A stretch of DNA of 64,000 nucleotides from Hydractinia symbiolongicarpus. Taxonomy: Eukaryota; Cnidaria; Hydrozoa; Anthoathecata; Hydractiniidae. How positions within the stretch are numbered: the stretch's first letter is position 1; each line of letters begins with the position of its first letter. This document shows positions 23,601 through 34,516 of this stretch, in pieces. The position numbers were made by a program, and so were the translations under genes. Below the pieces are notes generated by a model. The model was not told the DNA's origin. It ran no database searches and saw nothing but the letters and a program-made list of their open reading frames with translations. The stretch covers positions 22,345,851 through 22,409,850 of the forward strand of contig NC_079877.1 in the NCBI RefSeq assembly GCF_029227915.1, written 5' to 3'.

Positions 23601-26600
23601 TGAGTCAATTCTGTTTATCTTAAATAGATAGACCGACATTGTCTTTATGTCGAATTTTCATTAAGATTTAAAGAAACTATTAAACCTACTCCGACATTTG
23701 CAATGAGTGCAACCATCGTCGCCTGTAAACTTGATTTGACCAAAGGAACATTTTAGAGCTGCGCAAGAAGTTACACCACAAGCTAGAATGAAAAAAATAT
23801 AACAGTGTCTACGACGACAACATCACCAACCACAACGATTACATCAAACACCAACAAAAACAATTATTGGCAAAAATATTTAGCGAGAAAGTAAACCCAG
23901 CTGTGTACCATTTTTTCTACAAAATCTTACATTTCGATTTGCATTGACAAGACTTGCATCCGTTTTTGTCAATAACGTTTCCATAGAAACAAAATTTCTC
24001 ACATGGTGGTGGACAAGCTAAATGATAGAAGCTATCACGTAAAAATACTGACAATGGAGTAATATCATGATATTGTTTTATAATATTCTGACATACATGT
24101 TGTAATTTAAACAGGTTTCTTTCCCCATATCTGTTTTTTTAAGTATCTGTTGGCTTATAAAATAAAGCCGAAAGTGTTTATAAGACATTTTTTGCATTTA
24201 CCTTGAGTTCTGCATTTACATGTTTCGCAACCATTTTGATCGAGTACCTTTCCATGTTTGCAGCTCAATGTGCATGATTCAAACGGACAAACTGGTTATG
24301 GGAAGATACAACAACATCACTATATGTCTTTATTAGAAATATTCTTTGTTACAAGTTTTGATGTATTCAAGTACTATCATGATACTTACGCTGTGGATTA
24401 CATGCACAAGCTTTGCAACCGTTTACATCCAATCTGCGTCCAGTTGGACAAAAAATATTGGTACAAGATGCTGGGCATGCTAAAAAATACAATAGATTAG
24501 GGTTGACCAATTTTCGTAAAGTTTTATTTACAACACCATGGTTTGAAAGCATGTCCCAGCTACAATGAAAACATGTAACATGGTGTTAAATGTTTTGTTT
24601 TGTTATTTGTTATGTTATTTGAATGTTTTGTTAGAATGATTACGGTTAGTGAACAAATTATTGCCCAATATTGTATCATTTTGTTGTTATTCGAGGGTAA
24701 AATGTTATATGCTATGTTTAACGATTTCTCAAATGATTTGGCAATATTGATTGGAAATTAATCATACATTCCTGACCACATCTGCAATGTGTGCAACCAT
24801 CAGCTGCAGTATAGAAAGTCGTCGTTATAGAACATTTAAATGCTGCACATGATGTCAACCCACACGCTAGAAAGTAACGAATAAAACAAATTTAGTTACA
24901 ACTTTGTAGGATTCACAAAACGATTTCAAGGCGTAGTGACTGTTTTCTCTGTAATTGGCTAAAACACGAGACCATCCGAAAAATCTTTTCGAAGTCAGTG
25001 TCCTGATTATCCAAGGAAATTTAATAAACGCTTATAATGTAATTTTGTGTTTACTGAAAGTTGTAATGTCCATGTTAAAACACATTTTGCAGTTTCTTTC
25101 ATTTCGCTTGATGTTGATTAATAAATGGCTAGGCAGAAGATAACTTGCTTACTACGAGGTTTGCATTTGCATAACTTGCAACCATTTTCATCAATTTCGT
25201 TTCCATATAAACAAAACATTTTGCATAAGGGCGGACAACCTGAAAAAATTAAATTGCATATCGTTCTATCAACACTACAGTATTATATCCCTCTACTCAT
25301 AAGTTTCGGTATTCCCATTTACAGCATATGATAATTGATGTCATATATCACACTCAATGTAGTAGTGCAAATATTAATTGTCCTTCCTTGATGATTACCA
25401 GACGTATACTACAGCTTTAATTTTAAAAATGTCCTAAACCAAGGTTCACAGAGATAAAGTCTAATTTTAAATAAAGATAAAGTCTAAATTTTTATATCAC
25501 ATTCAACAAGAAAAAAACTTACGTCTTGGTTGGCATTGACAAGTACGGCATCCGTCCTGATCTTAAACGTTTCCAAAAGGCAAAACTTTGTGCATCCTTT
25601 AAGGCATACTAAATAAAATTATTCGGTACTTTGTAACACTAGCTACAGCTACGTTTGTTCAGAATATTATGTTTAATAGTTTGTTTTAATCAGCCAATAG
25701 TCTTCCCAGACCCTTTAAGTATATCTCTTCCCTTCATCCCATCCGGTTAACTCTTTTACCTGTTGCAAAAAACACTTTAGATCGAATCTCTCCACAGTGT
25801 GCGAAAATTTTTGTCCAGTAGTCTCTGCTTTAGCGTGGTTTACTGTAAAAAAATATCTGAAATATCCAACATGCTCAAAAAGCGCAACAAAGTAAAATTT
25901 CAAAAGGGAGAATTTTTATTTTTAAAAGTTTTAAAAACTGAAGAAGGTTTTAAGATGTCTTGAAATTGGATTTTGTTGAACATTGCTAAATTTATAGATT
26001 GGCTGAAATGGTAAACATAAACTTACATTTGGCTTTACATGTGCATCGTTTGCAGCCATTTTGATCAACTACGTTTCCAGTGGGACAAAATATATTGCAC
26101 ACAGGAGGACATGCCTAAAAACAAGTTAGTAGATGTTATGAAACAGGTAAAGAAGGAAAAATAAGTATAGGCTGAACTCCACTAGGCAAGATATTGGTTT
26201 CTACTTTTCAACGGTGGACACTTTCGCTAACCTAGTGGGGATGCACCTTTATAGATATATAACAAATAGGAAATTAAATTACAAATAAACAACAAAAATA
26301 AAGAAAAGGTAGTTATAATAACGTTTTGCTTTACACAAACATTTTTCACAACCTTTGTGATCTCTAAACTTGGCGATTCCGTATGGACATTTTAGACGAG
26401 AGCAATAAGACATAGGCCTACAACTAAAATAGAAAAGATAGAGATTTGGAATGGAAAACATGGAATATCAAATTCATTTTTTGTCTCCCTCCCCCATGTA
26501 ATGTAACTGTACTTAAATTTTTATTTCAAAACATCCGTACATGCAATATTAGAAATATGCAGAAATGTTGGCTTTGAAATGTCGTATATAAAGCTTTAAG

Positions 26601-29065
26601 CTGAAAAAAACATTCTTTGCATGCTGACAAAGTAATTTATTTTGTTTACTTACAAATTGAGAAAGTATTATTAAAGTTACTTGAGTCACAGCCAAAAATA
26701 TAAGTTTCAACCAAAATACCATAGAGTGACATAAACAAGAATTAAAGCAATTGGACATACATTTCGGTTTGCATTTACAAGTATCACAACCATTAATATC
26801 CGTTTCAGCACCAAACAAACAGAATACGTTGCAAGATAATTGTGGGCATGCTGAAAGGGAAAATATGAAAAAGAAATATACGTACATTGTTAGATTCCTT
26901 GTAGACAGTCAAAAACCAAGAAATGAATAAACAAACTTGTTACTGATATTACACGTGCTCTTTAGTTTCATACAAACTTTTGTTGGGCAAACGTGGAATC
27001 AAATATAATAAACCAAATTTTCTGGATCACAAAAACTTCATGCATTATTGACATTGCAAAATTTGACAAGGTTTTTGTTCTTGGTTTAAGAAACTGGAGA
27101 GGGAAAAAGTTTAAATAAGATTTCGGTTATTCTAAATCTTCTTAAAGGAAACAAGCGCAGAAGGAAATAGTGACAGTAACATAAATAGTTGGACAGAAAT
27201 AGAAAAAAAAAAAAGATTTGTGGAAGAATCCACTTTAACTTTTAAAGTTTATTGCGCTTTTAATCACAAAACCATTATTGTTAACTTCATTAAAACGGCA
27301 AATAAAACGTTTTAACCCAATTCGGTCCAGAGGAGGCTAATTCCGCCCCCTCTGTCGTTTTTTTTTAATAACTCTTATTTGCTGTGCTGCATAGTTATGA
27401 TAATTATTCAGTTTTTGCATTTATCTGTTAGGCAACTATATGCCAGATACTTAGTTCCCATACCTCTCAAAGCTTTAGATATTGGCTATTACTCGAAACT
27501 ACCCTTAAAAATCTCTACGAAATCCTTATAAGTTGGAAACTATAATAACTTTCTTAAGATTATTCTTAGGACTTGAAACATACAAGACAACTTTATTTCG
27601 TTAAGAGGAATATTTCCGTAATTTTTGGTCACGTGATTAATTCAATGACCCGATATTTTTCGGATTTTACCAAAAAATCTGGTCAATTCTTGGCCTTTAA
27701 TGCGATCTATGTAAAACCGGAAAATATGTTAGCTAACTTTTATTTAGCCGTCAGAAACTTTTAACAGAATGTAAAAGCTTTTGATGACGTCACAGAAAAA
27801 GTGCTACCATTAGCAAAAGGTTATTGCAGCCACTTTTTTTTTATCTTCCATAAATATTGTAAGTGTGCCAAGTTCAATTTGGAGAACCGAATAACAATGT
27901 TTAATTGAGGTACTTTGGCGTAGTAAGTATATATTTACTGAAGATAAACCTACCTTTCTGTCGACAGACGCAAGTTTGGCATCCATTTTTATCTAGCAAC
28001 TTTCCGAAGTGGCAATATTTATCACACACTGGTGGACAAGCTAAAATGGAAATAATTCTAAAAAATTTTTGGCGTTCTTTTACCTTGTATTGTATTTGTG
28101 TTGTATTCAATGATAATGAATGTCAAACAATAAATTTGAAATTTGAAATTTAAAAAAAGCAAGAATTTCTTTGATGTTAATTCTCCTATAACCATAAGTC
28201 TATATTTCAACAACGTAGCTAAATTATGTCTTAACAAAAAAACTAATAAAAAGTTAAAAACAAAAAATGAAATAAAATGTTACATTTTGGTTTACATCGA
28301 CAGGTGGGGCAGCCATTCTTATCTAAAATTCGTCCATATGGGCAATAGATCAAACAATTTGGTCCACAAGCTATAGATACGAAAATAAAATAGTACTATT
28401 ATATTTTACCATCCACAATAATTAAAGTATACAACGTAAACTATGAAACGCAGGAAATATTATGATGATAAAACTGTTCACAACACCTCTACAAAACATA
28501 TACACTTACCGCACACTCCTTGTTTTAATTGACCTGACTTTTTCACACAGAATAATCCCTGGTTGCACTTTCCAAAATATGTACCACATGTTTCACCCAT
28601 CACTCTGGCGCATTTATCACAACAACCACATCTATCTTTCACAAGACCAGCTAAATGATGTAACAAATAAATTTCATAAGGCTACGATGATTCCAAGTGG
28701 TAATAATATTATAATTGACTTACCAAATAATATAAAAGAAATTGGGAAGGTAATATTGTTAGCTAAGGTATGGCTGTGAGCATTTACCATGAAAAAAATA
28801 ATATAAAAGATATGATGTCTCAACGCAAAATAATATACCAGAAGAAATAACGAAGTTTACACTAAGTAGATGAAAAGCGCGTTCCAGGATAACATTTTAA
28901 ATTGGTAACAATAAAACAAAACAGTTAGTTTCTGATACACTTACCTTTGCAGTTAAGAGGCGTACTGCATTTCACAAATGCACAATTAATGCATGGTTTG
29001 GCATCAATACTGACCAACCACACGTTAATAATTATACACAAAAATAGTAAAATTTTAAGCAACAT
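15538..29065 (-). CDS. Secreted IGFBP / antistasin-repeat / WAP protein (spliced gene, exons E1-E19)
   Basis: This spliced minus-strand gene is assembled from exons listed separately. Domain order is signal peptide, IGFBP N-terminal-like cysteine domain (E1-E2), a long run of antistasin-type modules of about 28-33 residues (E3-E18), then a WAP-like domain with a last antistasin-type module (E19). Almost all introns are phase 1, so most modules are symmetric 1-1 exons. Skipping the damaged exons E6, E7, E8 and E17 leaves 1590 bases, 529 residues, in one frame. Antistasin modules occur in serine-protease inhibitors of leeches and Hydra. IGFBP plus antistasin also occurs in CRIM1, which additionally has VWC domains. 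Protease inhibition or growth-factor binding outside the cell is inferred from the domains. A minus-strand intron hosts the 285-bp repeat array. Confidence 0.8.
16401..16739 (+). repeat. 25-bp minisatellite with a five-unit higher order
   Basis: About 13 copies of a 25-bp unit like CTTACATACTTTCTGTTGGT plus GCAGA. Unit variants (AAATGC, AGATAC with TTAGTG, ACATAC, AAATAC, ACATAC) recur in the same order twice. This shows that blocks of five units (125 bp) were duplicated. It lies in the last intron of the antistasin gene. Confidence 0.85.
16940..17032 (-). CDS. Antistasin gene E18: module B, cycle 4
   Basis: 93 bp, phase 1-1, donor CAAC|GTAAGA. B-type signature [10 protein letters not shown] followed by [11 protein letters not shown]. 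Confidence 0.8.
17534..17586 (-). pseudogene. Antistasin gene E17: module A3, cycle 4, internally deleted
   Basis: Splice sites survive (acceptor tttgtttag, donor AAAT|GTAAG), but the exon is 53 bp instead of about 87. The 3' part still reads [11 protein letters not shown], the end of an A-type module. The middle, with two of the cysteines, is gone and the frame is lost. It lies about 20 bp from the (TA)n flank of the 285-bp array, so the array arrival and the damage may be linked. Confidence 0.65.
17606..17677. repeat. (TA)n tract at the left edge of the 285-bp array
   Basis: About 36 TA dinucleotides run directly into the first 285-bp unit. Confidence 0.95.
17678..18998 (-). mobile_element. 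285-bp repeat array, left block (minus orientation)
   Basis: About 4.6 near-identical 285-bp units. tRNA-like heads lie on the minus strand starting (right end to left) at 18983, 18698, 18413, 18128 and 17843. Four full hammerhead-like motifs sit at 17857-17909, 18142-18194, 18427-18479 and 18712-18764; the fifth is cut by the junction at about 18998. The plus-strand open frame of 485 codons through this block is a by-product of 285 being 3 x 95. Confidence 0.9.
19155..19207 (+). ncRNA. Hammerhead-ribozyme-like motif of the 285-bp unit (representative)
   Basis: The order of core elements is that of a type I hammerhead. GGTATCCG is the first strand of stem I. CTGACGA (19163-19169) is the core, then GGCT-TGTT-AGCC forms stem II, then GAA (19183-19185). 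A short weak stem III closes to the GTC cleavage triplet (19197-19199), and TGGATTCT is the second strand of stem I. Stem I pairs at 7 of 8 positions including two G-U. Deviations are one extra A between CTGACGA and stem II, a stem III of about three pairs, and a competing GGTAT/ATACC pairing. Sixteen copies, every 285 bp in each block. Confidence 0.5.
19221..19304 (+). promoter_or_regulatory. tRNA-like head of the 285-bp unit (representative): internal Pol III promoter
   Basis: The 84-base head has a box A (TGGCTCAGTGGA) and a perfect box B (GGTTCGAGTCC). A good D-arm (GGCTC/GAGCC) and a mostly paired T-arm are visible. The anticodon arm and acceptor stem do not fold as a canonical tRNA, so this is a tRNA-derived Pol III promoter rather than a tRNA gene. 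Seventeen complete copies exist (5 minus, 12 plus). Confidence 0.75.
22491..22514. repeat. (AT)n tract at the right edge of the array
   Basis: A short AT run replaces the expected unit sequence after 'gttaatatg', marking the right boundary of the array. Confidence 0.9.
22654..22743 (-). CDS. Antistasin gene E16: module A2, cycle 4
   Basis: 90 bp, phase 1-1, donor CAAG|GTAAA. Starts [10 protein letters not shown] and ends [13 protein letters not shown]. The intron after it contains the whole 285-bp repeat array. Confidence 0.8.
23393..23479 (-). CDS. Antistasin gene E15: module A1, cycle 4
   Basis: 87 bp, phase 1-1, donor CAAG|GTAAA. Starts CPPKCNISC and ends [14 protein letters not shown]. 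Confidence 0.8.
23690..23782 (-). CDS. Antistasin gene E14: module B, cycle 3
   Basis: 93 bp, phase 1-1, donor CGGA|GTAGG. B-type signature [11 protein letters not shown] followed by [10 protein letters not shown]. Confidence 0.8.
23931..24017 (-). CDS. Antistasin gene E13: module A3, cycle 3
   Basis: 87 bp, phase 1-1, donor AAAT|GTAAG. Starts [12 protein letters not shown] and ends [10 protein letters not shown]. Closest sibling is E9. Confidence 0.8.
24202..24291 (-). CDS. Antistasin gene E12: module A2, cycle 3
   Basis: 90 bp, phase 1-1, donor CAAG|GTAAA. Starts [10 protein letters not shown] and ends [13 protein letters not shown]. Closest sibling is E16. Confidence 0.8.
24390..24479 (-). 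CDS. Antistasin gene E11: module A1, cycle 3
   Basis: 90 bp, phase 1-1, donor CAGC|GTAAG. Starts [10 protein letters not shown] and ends [14 protein letters not shown]. Closest sibling is E15. Confidence 0.8.
24768..24866 (-). CDS. Antistasin gene E10: module B, cycle 2
   Basis: 99 bp if the donor is GAAT|GTATG; an upstream GT (TGTG|GTCAGG) would give 90 bp in the same phase. B-type signature [11 protein letters not shown] followed by DGCTHCRC. Confidence 0.72.
25153..25239 (-). CDS. Antistasin gene E9: module A3, cycle 2
   Basis: 87 bp, phase 1-1, acceptor ttttttcag, donor CGTA|GTAAG. Starts CPPLCKMFC and ends [10 protein letters not shown]. Confidence 0.78.
25523..25608 (-). pseudogene. 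Antistasin gene E8: module A2, cycle 2, frameshift plus stop
   Basis: 86 bp, one base short. The 5' half reads [10 protein letters not shown] in the gene's frame. A one-base loss before CCTTTTGGA then shifts it, and in the restored downstream frame the module shows an in-frame TAA (GTT TAA GAT) where relatives have GTN NTT GAT. The end [10 protein letters not shown] is still visible in that frame, and both splice sites are intact. Skipping it keeps the reading frame because flanking introns are phase 1. Confidence 0.75.
26027..26114 (-). pseudogene. Antistasin gene E7: module A1, cycle 2, one extra base at the acceptor
   Basis: 88 bp instead of 87. The acceptor tttttag is followed by GCATGTCC, so the module (CPPVCNIFC through [10 protein letters not shown]) is intact only if entered in phase 0. 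Every upstream intact donor is phase 1, so inclusion shifts the frame to a stop within the exon. The coding content is otherwise perfect and the donor AAAT|GTAAG is good. A GC donor in E6 (TGTAAA|GCAAAA) could in principle supply phase 0. Confidence 0.55.
26323..26423 (-). pseudogene. Antistasin gene E6: module B, cycle 1, frame-damaged
   Basis: The sequence encodes a recognisable B-type module ([11 protein letters not shown] and HKGCEKCLC). The exon begins TTGT after the AG instead of the usual NTTGT or NATGC, so one base is missing and entry is phase 2 while the upstream donor is phase 1. Read from phase 1 it hits a stop after about ten codons. The donor (AAAAC|GTTATT) is also weak. Probably a decaying or skipped exon; an assembly error of one base is the alternative. 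Confidence 0.6.
26761..26850 (-). CDS. Antistasin gene E5: module A3, cycle 1
   Basis: 90 bp, phase 1-1, acceptor ccctttcag, donor AAAT|GTATG. Starts [10 protein letters not shown] and ends [10 protein letters not shown]. Confidence 0.8.
27312..27904 (-). mobile_element. piggyBac-like MITE copy in an antistasin intron
   Basis: TTAA at 27312-27315 is followed by CCCAATTCGGTCCAGAGG. The interior aligns in reverse orientation with 3282-4034 (for example the 'ctcgaaactaccctt' and 'gatgacgtcacag' blocks). The right end, GAACCGAATAACAATG before TTAA, is decayed. Confidence 0.6.
27954..28040 (-). CDS. Antistasin gene E4: module A2, cycle 1
   Basis: 87 bp, phase 1-1, donor AAAG|GTAGG. Starts CPPVCDKYC and ends [10 protein letters not shown]. 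The following intron contains a piggyBac-like MITE at 27312-27904. Confidence 0.8.
28284..28370 (-). CDS. Antistasin gene E3: module A1, cycle 1
   Basis: 87 bp, phase 1-1, acceptor ctatag, donor AAAT|GTAAC. Six cysteines in the order C-x4-C-x3-C-x2-G...DKNGC-x2-C-x-C, the antistasin half-domain. Confidence 0.78.
28510..28650 (-). CDS. Antistasin gene E2: IGFBP N-terminal domain core
   Basis: 141 bp, phase 1-1. It carries the IGFBP signature [18 protein letters not shown] followed by GLFC. With E1 it supplies the usual CGCC-centred cysteine pattern of the single IGFBP domain. Confidence 0.82.
28945..29065 (-). CDS. Antistasin gene E1: start, signal peptide, first half of IGFBP domain
   Basis: The ATG is at 29063-29065. 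About 22 hydrophobic residues ([13 protein letters not shown]...) form a signal peptide, then [11 protein letters not shown] and a further Cys-containing stretch begin the IGFBP domain. Donor AAAG|GTAAG, ending in phase 1. The start is chosen because the signal peptide follows directly. Confidence 0.8.
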
Positions 29066-32000
29066 TTTGTTCGCTATGTTTGTAGCGTTTATTGTCAACT
29101 TCAAACAGTTTGATTTACCTAAGCCATTGGTGGTTCAAATATGTTAATTTGTAACTATTTAATTAATGTCAATACTTAATTATTTTAATCGGTGTCAAAG
29201 GCAACCCTCTGAAAATCAACAAGGGACAGAGATAATCATTTTATATCGTCTTGATCATGTTCCAGAATCATGCATTTTTACGAAAACCTCAGATTTGATA
29301 CTAAATTTGACAAATATCTTAAAGCTGTTAAAGTACAAACCAGACGCTTTTTAACACTAAACAATAACTTCGGAAATAATTGCTTACATATTTTGACCAA
29401 ATTAAATTATATTTTTAATGATTGATCATTGTTTCCAACCATGTGTTGGATGGCGCTTTGATAAGGAAGTTGTTAACCCTTTAGAAACAGTAGTATGTTT
29501 TATTGCAGAACCTGGTAAATGTCGTAGGCGTCAGAATTTATTTAAGTATCAACAATTTCGGACATATTGTTTTTGCAAAAAGCTGTTTGTTCTCTAAAAG
29601 TCTAAACGGCATTACTTGGCTAGTACTCTGCAGCCAGTGAGCGTCAAAAGGTGTACTTAGGCAGACGTGTAGGCAGAGTAACCGAAAATGTCCTAGGGGT
29701 ACTTTCCAAAAAGTCTGCATTATGCACCAATCCGCTTCCTATCCTGGAAAAGTCCGAGAAATCGTGAAATCTAGGCGTGCTGACGTCAGCAGAAATTAGC
29801 GCACTTTAGGATCCTAGGATTCAAAAACATAATTCCGCTATAAGTGAACTTTGAGTAGTTCGGAGTGCGTGTTACTTGGATAGAAACAGCTTTATCGATT
29901 GATTGATTTATCGATTGATTGATCTATCGATCGATTGATTGATTGATTAATTAATTAATTGATTAATTAATTAATTGTATAATAAGTTATATAATCACTT
30001 CCTTGTGGTTACTTCTTTATTTTGATGTTAGAATTAAAACAAACCCACATTAGCATTTCACTCTATTTATACGATAAAGAAAAAATATATAATAAAGTTC
30101 TAACGTGTAGCCCGACTACATTATTCAACAAAAGTTTATTGTTAATGTAGTAGCTTGAAGGTTCATGTAACACAATCTCCAATGAGCTTTTGTGACTGAT
30201 GACTCGCATCCGTCAACATTTCGGTTAGTACGAAATATTCCAAAGTTCGAATAATATAAACATCTAATTCCTGCATTCGACCAAAAAAATACTTTTCAAT
30301 TCCTAGCATAAACGCATTTATGACTCTTTTAATGTATTGGAAAACATGCGAATTGAAATGCCTAGCTATGTTACATTCACAGATTGTTGCATATAACAAC
30401 ATACAACAATATACTATTTTTCTGAGTCTGGTCTACCAACTTTCCCACTAAAAGTAAATATTTCGCGTTTACGAAAAAAAGACTGTTAGCCACAACATTT
30501 TTAACCACAGCTAGAATGCGCTGGCGTTTCAGTACTAAAAAAAATAAGAAAAGAAGTGAATGAGATGACGGAATAAGTAGTTTTTAAGTAGATATCTACC
30601 GCTTAGTCGCTTAATAACCGAAAAAAATGAAAAATCACTTATCCGAATTTTGTTCAAACAATTTAATTCTGTCAAAATAAATGCAGTTCTGGGAGGAAAT
30701 TTTAAGAGCCCTAAAAATACAGATGCAAAATGTTCCAGAATGTGTAAAATAGATGTAGTAAGTTCATTTAATAAAAGTTACTTTTATAGTCACTTAGAAC
30801 AAAACTTTATAATTTTAGAGAAATGAATAAACACTTGTTTTAAGTGATTTGTCAGTTATTTTTCAAATAGCTGTAAATTAGCTGTAATGTGTCGTCATGT
30901 GTTAGTTTTAAAAAATGCGTGAATAATATGTCGAAAATAAGTTCGAATTCGGAATTTGTTTTGAAAATCGAGCGAAAGCTCCAGTTACGAGAGTGTAATT
31001 TGGTTTCAGGGACCATAAAAATGATTTCACTTACAGAATTTTCCAATTATCCGGCAACTCAGAAACTAAGACCACGTCTACACGCAGGCGGAATGAAATC
31101 TCATCCCAGGATATAAGTCGCTCCGGAATGAAACAAAAAGCGTTTACACGTGACATTTATCCTGAGATGAAATCAGAATAATTACATCCCGGCATGAACC
31201 AGTCTTTTTTTGTTTTTCTGTAATGCAAGCTCCACTTCATAGTCGTGCAAATCTCTTAACTAAGGCTTTTCCCTGGTATAGTTAAATCAACTAAACCAAG
31301 ATCTTGTGGCCCAATTTTTTTAGCCATAATTTTTCTCACGTCTCTGAACAGTTTCCGACGTGCCTTAAAATTTTTCCCAAGAAACTCCATCTGCAACTCT
31401 TTTCTTTTCCTTTCTCTTTGTCATCACTAGATTTGGGTATTGGTGTTGTTTGCGGCTCTGTTGTTGCTAGCTCACTGTTCGCCGTCAGTTGCTCGTTATT
31501 TTCATTCGGAAAACTTTCCTCCGCCACATTTTCTCCGCGTCGCTATCAATTGCTGCACTCTTTAGTACGTCATTTTACTATATAAAATGAATATTTGAAA
31601 CATAAAAAATGGCGCGTATTTTAAAAGCACTTTCTCGTATAAAAACAGAGGAACTATAAGTGGTCGATTCCGGGGATGAAATTTTGTTCCTTTTGAAACG
31701 TGTTAATGTTGTGCGGATTTTCCCTATAGACAGGGGTCAGACTTCACGTTTTAACGGCCCCTAAGAGAAAGTTTGATAAGCCAAATCAAAGGGACTGGGA
31801 AAAATGGTTGCACTTAGTGAAAGTTTCACTTATCCTGAGTTCCACATATCGAGCGACAACTGTATTATGATTTCAATTTTTCACCGCGCACGAAGGTGCG
31901 GGTACTCTTCTTAGGACCATCCATTTTACTACTAAAATTAATTTCAATAACGCCGCTAACAAAACATGCTGTCCGATTTTATTTTTTGTGGGAGGGGGAT

Positions 32001-33660
32001 TTAGTTTGAGTGGTTTTGGGTGGCATTGGTTCGTTTTACGTGGTTTTAGAATGTCTTCGAATATTATTATTGGTATAGTGTTGGTAAAAAAAGTTGATAA
32101 AAAGTGATAAATTTGTTTTATATTTAAAAATGTCTTACACTTTGTGAATGTGTAACATAAAGAAAATATATGAACAGTAAAAACTGATGGAGTGATTGCG
32201 CAGAAAATTGAAGCAAGTAAAGTCCGTTGGGCACTTAGAGTGCGTGTAAAAAAAGTCTTTGTGGTAAGTGCTTACGATAATATTTGAAGTTATCAAAAGT
32301 ACCGCATCAGGATGTTTTAGGGCGAAGCTTTCGGTAGGTATACGACTTTTCGAATTTTCATAGAGGCTTAAATATTTAAAGTATTTCAAACATTTTTTTT
32401 GCCTAAAAAAATTACTGTGACAGCAACGAAGAAGCTTACTTTTCTTTTCATCCTAACTACAAAATTGTTTTTTTTTTTTTTACAGTGATTTCGGGAAAAG
32501 TGAAATATAATTGTGTTTACGTTGTCGGCACACAGATTATTTTTGTATCATCCCTGCCCTTATACGCACAACGTACAGCAACAATACTTCAAATATATCT
32601 AACTGCCAAAACAATTAAAACAAGGTTTGTTACTTTGCAAAACCACTTTATTTATTTTAAAGGCACTTAGAGTTTACTATAGACATTGCACAATTGTTTT
32701 CAGTTTAATAATACAGAGCATTTTGAGATTGTAATTCATAATGGCAGCCCACTTGTTTGAGCTTTATAAACATAGATTAAAATACCAACTTCTCACACAG
32801 GACTCTTGCGTTGATAAATTTTTGTTTTAAGGCTAAGGAAAGCAAAGCCTCAGGTTGTTTGATAAAAGCAATTTCTTGAAAGTATTAAGTAGTTATTTTC
32901 TTACTTTGTGGTTCGCAGTAAATAATAATTGTAAACTGTTTATTTTTGGCTCATTTTCTTTGGCACAAACACACTTTGTAGTCTAGTAAATTTTTGTGTA
33001 GGTTAAGATGCGATAGCTGTCAATCAATATTTACTTTGTCGTTTGTGCAAGAAATATGGAACGTGATGCTGCCTTTTATTACCAGAATTTGCTGGAAAAG
33101 TAGGAGCTGGGTCAGAATACTTGGTTTTATTGTTTATTTTTGTGAGTTGTCCTTTGATAAGTACTTAAAGAGAAATTGGACCCATGCCATCACATGTACA
33201 GCATCATGAATTATAGAACAATTTTTTTCACTCCGATTTCTTTCAAACAAATTGTACCTACGATGTTATTTAATTCAATTGTTTGAGAGGTCTTCCTATC
33301 AAAACAAGGCCTTATATTGACAGGTGGGTGATTTTAACAGAATCTAATAACTATACAACACTAATATTTCTTTTCCTGTAAATTATTTGCAAATTAATTA
33401 GCATTGCTGATGCTAAAAATAAAAATTTATAATTGATGCATAATGCCATATCGTCAAAAATTCCAGAGTTTAGAAATGTAAGGAGTAATTTCCGTTTTTT
33501 AAAGAAACCTGTACGTAAAAGACACACACCCTAAACTCCTGTAAATAATGGAAATTATTTATTTTTTGAATTGCATAGTCACGTAGGGAAAAATGACATC
33601 AGATCGATGTATGAATTTTGGGTTGGGTGTAGATCGGGCAAATAAGCTAAATGAGCTCAA
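29066..33660. other. Intergenic spacer upstream of the antistasin gene
   Basis: No supported exon. It holds the antistasin promoter region (no clear TATA box), the tetranucleotide tract at 29894, and a moderately GC-rich stretch near 31065-31200 with repeated GGAATGAAA and ATCCCG motifs that looks like an old interspersed repeat. Open frames of 60-93 codons here show no family resemblance. Confidence 0.45.
29894..29977. repeat. (GATT)n / (ATTA)n microsatellite
   Basis: Interrupted ATCGATTGATT units grade into TTAATTAATT units. Confidence 0.9.
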
Positions 33661-33664
33661 ATAT

Positions 33665-33910
33665 CACCTCTTTTTATAGATTGCACCACCACTAATTGTA
33701 TGGTGGTTGCATTGTCAACTTGAAATCATAAGGTTGCATATTTGAGTCTCTACTTAGGCGCATTTTAAATGTAGTATTGTCAGCCCATTTGGAGCCATCA
33801 ACTGACCGCCAATTTGGTGGTGTGGAACACAAGCAAGTTAGAGCCATGCTGCTTGAGTGAACGAAAAACCCTCAGGATAAAATTCCCAGGGCCGTTTCCG
33901 TTACTTACTT
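33665..33910 (+). mobile_element. Possible old tRNA-derived SINE
   Basis: GTGGTTGCATTGTCAACTTG and AGGTTGCATATTTGAGTCTC resemble degenerate box A and box B regions at near-normal spacing. Unique tail sequence follows, ending in a short TTAC repeat (ttacttactta). The body is unrelated to the 285-bp unit. No second copy in the window confirms it. Confidence 0.35.
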
Positions 33911-34255
33911 ATATACGTGCCACTATAGTTTTAAATTGAGTTCAACAGTGATACAGAACAACCCATCTCTTAATTTCATTTTGATTGCATAATCCCTTTT
34001 ACTAAACGTCTTAAAAGCTCCCGCCAACGCGAAATATTATTAAAATTAAAATTCCAACTAAAAAGTATTTCTTAAGTGTTGAAACTTTTAATCAGCAATA
34101 ACAAATTTGTTTACATGCGAAGTTGAAATTTATTCTGTGTTTACTTATGATGATGTCACTCTAAATGCAATACAGCATTCAACACGTGTAAACTGTAAAC
34201 ACGTGCCCATAAATGTTGAAAATATGTACTTTAAGGGCAAAAATTTTCGCGGGCA

Positions 34256-34516
<261 letters not shown>

